This document shows positions 56,580 to 64,000 of a stretch of 64,000 nucleotides of DNA, in pieces. This stretch comes from Rhodocollybia butyracea. Lineage: Eukaryota > Basidiomycota > Agaricomycetes > Agaricales > Omphalotaceae. A program made the translations under genes and the position numbers. The stretch's first letter is position 1; the number at the start of each line of letters is the position of its first letter. Below the pieces are notes generated by a model that was given only the letters and a program-made list of their open reading frames with translations, searched no databases and had not been told where the DNA came from. The DNA is taken from contig JADNRY010000174.1 in NCBI GenBank assembly GCA_015501585.1, forward strand, positions 62,001 through 126,000. The letters run 5' to 3'.

Positions 56580-56880
56580 TACATTACATTGAATATAATG
56601 TAATTGATATAATCCATCCAAAACAATAGCATTACCCATTAATCTGGCTTTCTCTCATCCTCTTTCAGTGTAGCGATTAATCCTCTACAGAGTCAACTCG
56701 CTCCCTGTGCTGTGGAGCGAGCTACTTAAACATTACATTGAATGTAATGTAATTGATATTATAAATCCAAAACGATAGCATTACCCGTTAGTCTGGCTTT
56801 TCTCCCGTCCTCTTTTAGTGTAGTGATTAATCCTCTACAGATTCAACTCCCTCCCCGTGCTGTGGAGCGAGCTACTTTAG
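56580..56880. repeat. Two-copy tandem repeat of about 150 bp
   Basis: 56580-56735 and 56736-56880 both run from a TTACATTGAATRTAATGTAA palindrome, through TAGCATTACCC.TTA.TCTGGC and GATTAATCCTCTACAGA, to GTGCTGTGGAGCGAGCTACTT. They differ by scattered substitutions. Confidence 0.8.
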
Positions 56881-57860
56881 GATTAGTGCTTCATTATTAG
56901 TATAATTGCTTACTTTGCCGCTTCAAAACCCGAGCCCGAAGCCCACGCCCAGCCCAAAAAAGCCCAAGCCAAGTCATGAGGCCCAACTTAGGTTAGCCTG
57001 AGTCGGTGAGTCCAAAAGAGTGTTGGAAGTGTAAAAGCTGGGATTTCAATATAATGAAGGTCCAAGTTGGCTGGTGGGAAATATTGGAAGGACTATCGCC
57101 CTTGTACAAAATGTTACATAATGGTCACAATGAAGTTAGATATACCAAGGCAGGGTTCCGGACTTTGTAAAGATCACACCTGCACAAGATTACACAACTC
57201 TAGTCTCCTATAAGCAGACAGAACATGACGATCAAGATGTCTGCGACTTAGGTTGGCCCATCTAGCCTGGCCAATTAAGCGCCCATTTCCCAGCTATATT
57301 AGGTTAGGTAATGCCGTGTTGTAGTAAGAAAATTTTACAGTTTTTTTCATCTGTCCTTACGTTATTCATATTGGCTTAGTGTACAAGGCTACTAACATGC
57401 ATCTGAGGTAGTTTAAACACAGAACCCAGGTAAGAATTCGCCACAAAGCAATCGGTGCCGAAGATCTTACCGCCTCAGATTATGTAATCTAATCGGACAG
57501 GCTAAGCCGCCGATATCAACAAGTAGATCAACACCACCCACGAGGGGTATACTACTGAGGGTGACAGCCTCTGCAACAGGTAAACATGTCACAATATTTT
57601 CTTCGTCATAGTGGTTTGTATTACAGACAGAATGTGATGTTTGCAGTCAAATTACAAGGTAAGTATGTTCCATGCCTTTAGGGGTGTCGGAGCACAGATA
57701 CTTGCGAATATATCTCTGGTGACAGGATGCTACCTGTGACATAGGTCAGTATACAGGAACCCGGGCTCATATACAACCTTAGGTCTGACATAAATAGCCC
57801 CTTGAATCTTGATAGCTCCAAATTCAATTCCAGGTTGACCCCAGCTTTACCTTTCCCATT
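56881..57860. other. Intergenic upstream of the SDR gene
   Basis: Nothing is recognised except a CCC-rich ARC-type patch near 56.93 kb (AAGCCCACGCCCAGCCC). The SDR promoter presumably lies between 57.75 and 57.86 kb. Confidence 0.4.
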
Positions 57861-59027
57861 ATGCCTTCATCATATTACATTGCGCCAGCTATCGACTCTG
57901 CATCATCGTTCAAGGATAATATTTTCAAAGAAAAGGTTCTTTTCTGCACAGGGGGAGGTTCTGGGATATGCAAAGGCATGACAGAAGCTATTGTATGTGC
58001 ATCTTTGTGTGTGCAATACTGACATGACATCATAATTCCAAGTAGATGCGACATGGAGCAAATGCGGTTATCATTGGGAGAAAGTGAGTCTGGTGATAAT
58101 CTACTACCTATGCAAATTGCTTCATGGTCATTGGAACTTGAAGCCTGGACCGTCTTACAGCTTCAGCCAAGGACCTTTCCAACAAGACTGGTACTACCTG
58201 TATTCCGGCTCAGGCAGATGTTAGAAGCCCACAAAGTCTCCAAGATGCAGTAAAAAAAACAATGGAAAGGTTCGGCAGAATAGACTTTGTCATATGTGGT
58301 TGGTTGACCTCGTTGCTCTCTGTATTACCCTGACCCAAACGACTTCTTATATTGATAGGTGCCGCTGGCAACTTTATGGCCCCTATAGCAGGCCTTTCGG
58401 AGAATGCATTCAAAACGGTCCTTGAAATCGATACTGTATGTAATGATATTGACTCAACTTGTTTGAAATTGATAATTTACATCTATGCTAGCTAGGAACG
58501 TACAACACAATCAAAGCTACCATTCAACATGTACGCGTAACAAAGGGTGCATACATAAGCGTTAGTGCAACTCTTCACTATCGAGGTAAGCATCAGGGTT
58601 GAGCATTTTTACTACTCCGGAATCTGAATGAGGCACAATAGGTACACCATACCAAGCCCACGTATCCGCTGCAAAAGCCGCGGTTGACTCTCTCTCAAAT
58701 ACCCTTGCAGTTGAAGAAGGTCCTCACGGTGTTCGGTCTAATGTAATTGCGCCGGGATTTACTTCAGGAACTGAAGGAATGCGGGTAATGACTGGAAATA
58801 AGAGGAACAAAGCAGATGGGTTTTCAAATCCTCTTGGGCGCTTCACAGAGATCACAGATATTGCAAATGCTGCTGTTTTCCTGTTCAGCCCTTCTGCCAG
58901 TTTTATTACCGGCCAAATTATTCCGATTGATGGCGGTGGGGAGCATCTAAGAGGGGATTTTTTCCCTTATCCGTCCTCTGTCCTTGACCCTTCAAGTGTA
59001 CAGAAATTGCTGAAGGGGAAACTTTGA
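57861..59027 (+). CDS. 2,4-dienoyl-CoA reductase-like SDR (SPS19/DECR2 type)
   Basis: This is an NADP-dependent short-chain dehydrogenase of the peroxisomal dienoyl-CoA reductase group, which helps beta-oxidation of unsaturated fatty acids. Exons start at 57861 and 58046, with later ones to the stop at 59027. Landmarks: [15 protein letters not shown] (TGxxxGI cofactor motif), [20 protein letters not shown] (the NAAG equivalent, here CGAAG), [17 protein letters not shown] then [10 protein letters not shown] (Lys of the active site, no Tyr in YxxxK position, as usual for DECR), [13 protein letters not shown], and [15 protein letters not shown]. About 300 residues. A C-terminal PTS1 is not obvious (it ends GKL; SKL would be canonical). 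It could also tailor terpenes, but the motifs point to fatty-acid metabolism. Confidence 0.85.
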
Positions 59028-60061
59028 TGAAAGCTAAGGATAGAGGGCAAGGAAATCAAATTATTTTGCTTTGCAGAATTTCATCTATCTCATTTCAATA
59101 TATATCAAATAAAGCACAAATTACAATTCTTTTCACTGTAGTCCACTTCTTTTCACTGTAGTACCACTTGTGATAAGTTACTGTGAGATCTGTTGTATTT
59201 CTGTAAGGGAATACAGTGAGCGTCCAATCAGGCGGCCAGTCCTGGGATCCAACACAAGTAGTAAGTGCGGTTGAACAAGGTATTAGATACCTCACAAAGG
59301 ATAATTCTTTTTGGCAACCCAGTTGCCTGATGACAACCCCTGGCGATCCCTTTCATGATATAGCAACCCTTCCAGAATCCGGACCTCTGAAGGAATGTGC
59401 CGGTTATGTCACAGTAAGTACTGGTGTATGTATAATAAGGCTAGTCACCAATTGATCAGATACTTCCTGCCAATGATCCTGCTTCCCTGCTCATTGACCT
59501 GCTGCTCACTCATTGCTCCTCCTTGACTCCTCTGTTTTCCAACGTCGGGATCATTGAATGTAAGCAGTCACGAACGTAGTGATATTTATGACACGGGACT
59601 TGGTACATATTGATGAAATGGGTTCTTTGACTTGGTGAGCAGTTTACGCAGGTGCCGGCAGCAAGACAATGGATGGATGGCAAGAAAATAAACGGGGGTA
59701 GGACATGAACGGGATAAGCGGCGGTGCGGCACGATGAAGGAATTGGCCGGGAAGCATGACCATGTTTTACTTATTAGAGCTCAGTTAAAACTTCAATGAG
59801 AACAAAGCTCAGGTGCCATTTTAGCACGCCCATCTTTGATAGTACTGGGGCGCTTACAGGTTACATTACTTACAGACAGATGTTCCTGACCACAATAGAC
59901 TGCAATTAATATCTTATTGACAGATCATTGATAGAAGTCACATCATGCCCGGAAGCATCGCCGTTGGCAACCCCAACTGAAAAGGTTCCTTGAGTGGGGT
60001 TGAGAAAAGTCGGGGGTTGCCAAAATCTTTAATAGTAGGCACTCTGAATGATTAAGTTGTA
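59028..60061. other. Orphan exon-like frame, otherwise intergenic
   Basis: 59216-59412 encodes a peptide with LMTTPGDPFHDIATLPESGP followed by a good donor (GTAAGT), but no partner exon was found. A word of 16 bp (TTCTTTTCACTGTAGT) is duplicated near 59.13 kb. Otherwise nothing is recognised. Confidence 0.3.
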
Positions 60062-60485
60062 TAAAACATATTAATTGGTTAATATGTTTAAATTTTGATA
60101 GTACAAGTTCTGTAGATCACATACATCGACTTCAATCATATCATCAATCAAGAAGGCCCAAGTTGTCGCCCTGCCCGTTAGCACCAGCCTTTCCCAGTGC
60201 TTGGTATCTGGTATCGCTATTATATGTATATGTGACATCAGGATGTGTGAGCTGAGTGAGAGTAATTGCTGAGGACTGACTTTTAGCAGTAAAATCTGCA
60301 AGAATACTGCGAGAAAAATGTTGCTGGGCAGCCTCAGTTTTGAAAGGCCAGCACTTGAGAAAATAATTTTCTTCACTGCCTTTTACTAGAAGCTCAGACC
60401 TCCGGCAATGCTGTTGCGCAGGAGGAAAGATTGATTTTCCTAGGAAAATTGACATAGGAGATGTCTTAGTGTGAATAGATGTCAA
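60062..60485 (-). pseudogene. 5' fragment of the aristolochene-synthase-like gene
   Basis: It duplicates exons 1 and 2 of the gene at 45.15-46.68 kb, including LKCWPFKTEAAQQHF, the intron and TGRATTWAFLIDDMIEVD. Homology ends just inside the third exon (GTTTTATACAA). All downstream exons, including the NSE motif, are missing. The metal motif is preserved, so truncation rather than mutation killed it. Confidence 0.85.
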
Positions 60486-60740
60486 ATGGGGGGTTGTTAC
60501 GCAGAATTGTCAGAAGTTAGAACATCCAGCTTATAAATGATTAGAGAGAGAAAAATATATACATTGCTACTCACAGTAGGATCAGCGAGTGTTGTAAACT
60601 GGTAGCCTGAGCCCAATCAAGCAATTCATGGACTGTAGTCTGTGTTAGTGTGCCATATCTGATCAGAAGGTGTATACTACAACTGTTTATGCCAATCAAA
60701 AAACACTCACAGGAATGTAGATGGTATATCTATAGAGCAT

Positions 60741-61190
60741 GAAGCAGGGGAATCTGGGAATGCACTCCAGACAGCTGCCATTCAAGGAAGCAAGGACACT
60801 GTACAGCTACTTCTGGAGCACCAAGTTGATGTAAATGCTCAAGGGGGATACTATGGGAATGCACTCCAGGCAGCTTGTAGAAGGGGACATAGGGACATTG
60901 TTATTCTTCTTTTGGAGAACCAAGTCAATGTAAATGCTGAAGGGGGACAGTACGGGAATGCCTTTCAGGCAGCTGCCTATACAGGACATGAGGATATTGT
61001 CCAGCTTCTTCTAGACCACAAAGGTGATGTAAATGCCCAAGGGGGATACTATGGGAGTGCACTCAAGGCAGCTTCCAGGAGTGGATATCAGGATATTGTC
61101 CAGCTTCTTCTGGATCACAAAGTCAATGGAAACACCAGAGGGGAACAGCATGGGAATGCACTTGAAGCAGCGGCCTATGCTGAGCTGTAG
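60741..61190 (+). pseudogene. Ankyrin-repeat fragment
   Basis: This is one open frame of 149 codons with about four and a half ankyrin units of 34 residues (GNALQAACRRGHRDIVILLL, then ENQVNVNAEGGQYGNAFQAA, then GHEDIVQLLLDHKGDVNAQG). This type, with the glycine-rich GGxYGNAL turn, forms the C-terminal sensor of fungal NLR-like and large ankyrin proteins. No start domain (NACHT or similar) is present upstream, and the frame ends in a stop after a partial unit. It was inserted inside the duplicated flank of the third synthase. Confidence 0.8.
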
Positions 61191-61238
61191 GGATCTATGC
61201 GGATCCTTAGAATGTGGGTTGTGGGTGGTACTACCTTA

Positions 61239-61833
61239 GAGCCTGTTCGGCCACGGATTTGGATTTGGATTTAGGATTTGGATTCTGACATAACATTGAT
61301 GGGTGACATTCAGGGAGTAACGCATGGGCGCTCCGACAATGCTCCGCTCCATCGGAAAAACCCTCAAAGCTCCTGGTTGCGCATTTTTGCAGCTAGAGCC
61401 CCCAGAAGCGAACGAATTTACAGCGGAAGAAGTAATGTGTAGAGCTTCAATACATTACACCTATTTAGCACTTTTACTGGCTCGAAAAGAGAATGACTGT
61501 TGTTCACACTCTTTAACCTTTGGGTTTTCAGTTCTGGCTCCCTCTTGGTCTGTTGCCAGCTAAAACAGCCTGTAAACATATTGAAAAAGCATAAAAAACC
61601 TTTCCACATGTAATTAGGCCCATATACTAGCGAAATCCTTCACAAAGTCGCAATTTCTTCAAAAAAAGTGAACAGAACCCGCGTTGTTGTGGTTGCTAAC
61701 TTGTCCTGTCACAATGACATGCCGTCAGGTCACATCGGCAATGTTCGGAAACATACGAGGAGCCATCATTGTTACTATATAGAGTAGGTTTGGATTCTAG
61801 AATCCAAATCCAAATCCGTGGCCGAACAGGCTC
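61239..61833. mobile_element. Harbinger-like MITE, 595 bp
   Basis: The TIRs are GAGCCTGTTCGGCCACGGAT continuing TTGGATTTGGATT, with the exact inverse at the right end, giving a TIR of about 33 bp. The target duplication is TTA at 61236-61238 and 61834-61836. It shares the CCTGTTCGGC terminal core with the element at 38962-39470, but the interiors differ. An internal 79-codon frame is probably not coding. Confidence 0.88.
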
Positions 61834-62441
61834 TTAGATATATAGAAGCGGTTCCTTTACAAGCATAGAATGAACTCAATGATCAGAGTAGAACCCACTA
61901 AGTGCAAGTGGCTTCAAATTTGCTTCAAATGCTTGTTCATGCTCCATTATACCAGGTTAAAATTTCCGGTGGCCTTAAAAACACGGCGTAGGCACGGTAA
62001 GAGAACAGCAATAAGTATACTTATTCTCATCGACTTATCTGTTGGTTTCTCAAAATTGAAGTATGTATTTGAATCCCGATGGCCCAGCGATGGTCTTCAG
62101 TAGGAGGAAGTGTTGCATTCGGGAATCGGAACTGCTATGCCGGAAAATAACGAAGCAGAAGACTTCTTGTACAGCTACTCAACGGCCATAGCCAGAAAGA
62201 GGACATCTTCTACGTTGAATACAAACAAAGAAACAAAAATATGTTTTTGTTTGACTACCGAATACAGCCAACAAAGAGCCTCAATCAAAAAAATAAATGA
62301 TGGGACAATGGGCAAGCTGATTGCGCCCCAGAAAATTCAACAATGGTGGGTTGTCACTTGTATATTTAAGTACCAACATTTGGGTTCCATTGTACCTTGT
62401 TCTCCCCTCGCTTCTATCAGTCTCTCGAATCCGGTCCAGAT

Positions 62442-64000
62442 ATGAAACCCACTCTCCTCAGCCTCCCACCCGAGCTCTGGCGGCTTATCGGAATGCAATT
62501 GATCAACGACGTAGCCAGTTTGAACACCTTCATGCGATTGAACTACAGAGCATTTCTTATCGGCATCCCGCTCCTTTACCAGAAGGTCGATCGGCCTGAA
62601 GCTCTAGGTACTCTGGCGCTTCCCAGCAGTGCCGGGCTCTTTAACAGGCATACCCCCGCACATCCCGCGGGGCTCGTCCAGAGTCTCGAGCTCGACTTTC
62701 AAAAGCACACGCAGCTTGGAGAATCCGAGTCAGATCGGGCGATGTCACCCGTTCTTCAAGTGAAATTGCAGGAAGCGTTTGCCAATTTCGCTAAATATGG
62801 AGCTCGTGCGGCTCGTGTACCCAACGGATGCGAACTTGTCGGAGTCAAACACCAGTAGAGCACTAAAGACGCTCAAGTTGAACTGCCCGACTTTGCCGTT
62901 TTTCGAGGTTTTCAAAGGAATCGACTTCCGGCCGTTTCAATTGAGAGAGCTTGAGATAAAATGTTTGGCCCCAAGTGCGAATATGAGACCGGAAGATTTA
63001 GTTAGATGGGCTAGATGTTTGGTTCGTCGTTTTCAGCTACAGGCTCAAAATAGTCATATACTAATATGTTTTATAACAGGCGACGCTAATCAGACCTTCT
63101 CTCGAGCAACTCACCTTTTCGATCGGTAACCGTCTCCCATGTCAGTGTTTCATGTCTCCTTTACGACACGCAATCAAACTCACACTATTCCAGCTCTTTT
63201 GTCAGCCTACAGCTCAGTGATCTTTCGCAAGATCGGGCAATTAGGTGTAAACCTGCGAGAACTCGACCTCTCTATCCCAATGCCCTTCGCCTATGAGTCT
63301 GAAGAGGGCGTCGTCGCGAATTTTAATACAACCTTCGCATCCAACGAGTTCTTCTTCCCGAATCTCCGCTCATGCAGTATTGTCGCCACCTGGTTCCTAC
63401 ACACTAGTGTGCATCTAAACCTCACGCCTTTCCTGCTCCGCCACCCCAACCTCGAGTCTCTCTCGTGCTACATCGCCAGTGGGCACAGCCTTATCCACGG
63501 TGCACTTCACCTCCCGCATCTCAAATTCTACCAGGGTGGCCCTCATGACTGGCTTGCGATATGCAATCCTAGCATCACTCCGCCGCCGCCAGTCGAGCGC
63601 CTCCGATTAGTCCTTGCTGGTTCCACTTCGGCAGAAATAGAAGGACAAGTTGTAGAGTCCTTGGAACGCATCGCTGGCTCTCTATCTGGCCTTTCTATCA
63701 CTGGACACGACGCGGTGATAGGTTCGGTGGCATACGGTAACAGTCCCAGATGGCTAGATGTTTCGTTTTCGCACATCTCGGTATACGAAAGGATATTCAA
63801 GGCATGCCCATGCCTTCGCTATCTGGAATGCCATGTCAATATCGAGATCCTTGAGGTAGCGAAAGTTTCTACTGTTATGCTAGCAAGTCCTGGATTTTTT
63901 CTAACGCTCTTGTGTTTCTAGGCGGGGTTCATCGCCTTGATCGTTGAACGTCTACCAAGACTCAGGATTCTGACGTTAACGGTAACTGACGGACGAGAAT
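62442..64000 (+). CDS. F-box-like protein, runs off the window end
   Basis: The start ATG at 62442 gives LLSLPPELWRLIGMQLINDV, a mushroom F-box-like motif at the very N-terminus, followed by LNTFMRLNYRAF. Coding continues through at least three more exons: one ending near 62.8 kb, the 62.82-63.0 kb stretch with LKTLKLNCPTLPFFEVFKG, and a long one with LGVNLRELDLSIPMPFAYES, FLLRHPNLESLSCYIASG, and ACPCLRYLECHVN near 63.84 kb. A donor follows near 63.86 kb, and a further exon (FIALIVERLPRLRIL) starts near 63.92 kb and continues beyond the window. The leucine-rich part is the presumed substrate-binding domain. Exact junctions between 62.8 and 63.2 kb were not settled. Confidence 0.72.

Noticed and set aside
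1..64000. CRISPR arrays, operons, ribosome-binding sites
   Set aside because: Intron-rich eukaryotic DNA. The only regular short repeats are a minisatellite with no spacer structure.

Overview
The window looks like nuclear DNA of a filamentous basidiomycete, probably a mushroom-forming Agaricomycete. The genes are split by many short GT-AG introns of about 45-60 nt, density is low and repeats are abundant. The recognisable families (bacterial-type basidiomycete sesquiterpene synthases, F-box proteins, a FunK1-like kinase remnant, an APC amino-acid permease, a MYND protein, a beta-trefoil lectin) are typical of mushrooms. The species cannot be named from the sequence. Exon joins were worked out by eye.

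Layout. 0-12 kb holds a YAT-type amino-acid permease with homopolymer frameshifts (1.9-3.8 kb), decayed duplicated DNA with a tRNA-Asp relic and a FunK1-kinase relic (6.3-8.1 kb), a small multi-exon ricin-B-like lectin candidate (8.7-9.2 kb) and an intact unknown gene (10.5-11.9 kb, minus). 12-31 kb holds a series of dead minus-strand PAP2 phosphatase copies (sphingoid-base-1-phosphate phosphatase type). Between them lie a trichodiene-synthase-like gene (TDS1, 16.5-17.6 kb), a minisatellite, a truncated sesquiterpene synthase (21.95-22.76 kb), and a Ty1/copia retrotransposon (23.9-29.5 kb) that carries a long hairpin element. 31-35 kb holds an F-box gene and a MYND zinc-finger gene. 35-51 kb holds another PAP2 relic, a second trichodiene-synthase-like gene (TDS2, 39.5-40.7 kb) convergent with an intact Cop4/muurolene-type sesquiterpene synthase (40.9-42.2 kb), a third class of terpene synthase (aristolochene-synthase-like, 45.2-46.7 kb), a MITE with near-perfect 169-bp arms, and a sixth PAP2 relic. 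51-64 kb holds two more tRNA-Asp relics, an NmrA-like gene, small MITEs, an SDR of the peroxisomal dienoyl-CoA reductase type, a 5' fragment of the third terpene synthase, an ankyrin-repeat fragment, a Harbinger-like MITE and the start of an F-box gene that runs off the end.

How it fits together. The core is a sesquiterpene synthase locus: four apparently intact class I terpene cyclases from three families, plus two broken copies. It was built by local segmental duplication of a unit [PAP2-like gene - TDS gene - convergent sesquiterpene synthase]. In one copy the unit is intact; in the other it was split by a PAP2 copy and a minisatellite, and its second synthase died. Both TDS paralogues lack the first Asn of the usual NDxxSxxxE metal motif (they read ADIMSYYKE). 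All synthases should act on farnesyl diphosphate in the cytosol, but no product can be assigned. The nearby SDR and NmrA genes are the only oxidoreductase-like neighbours; no P450 was seen.
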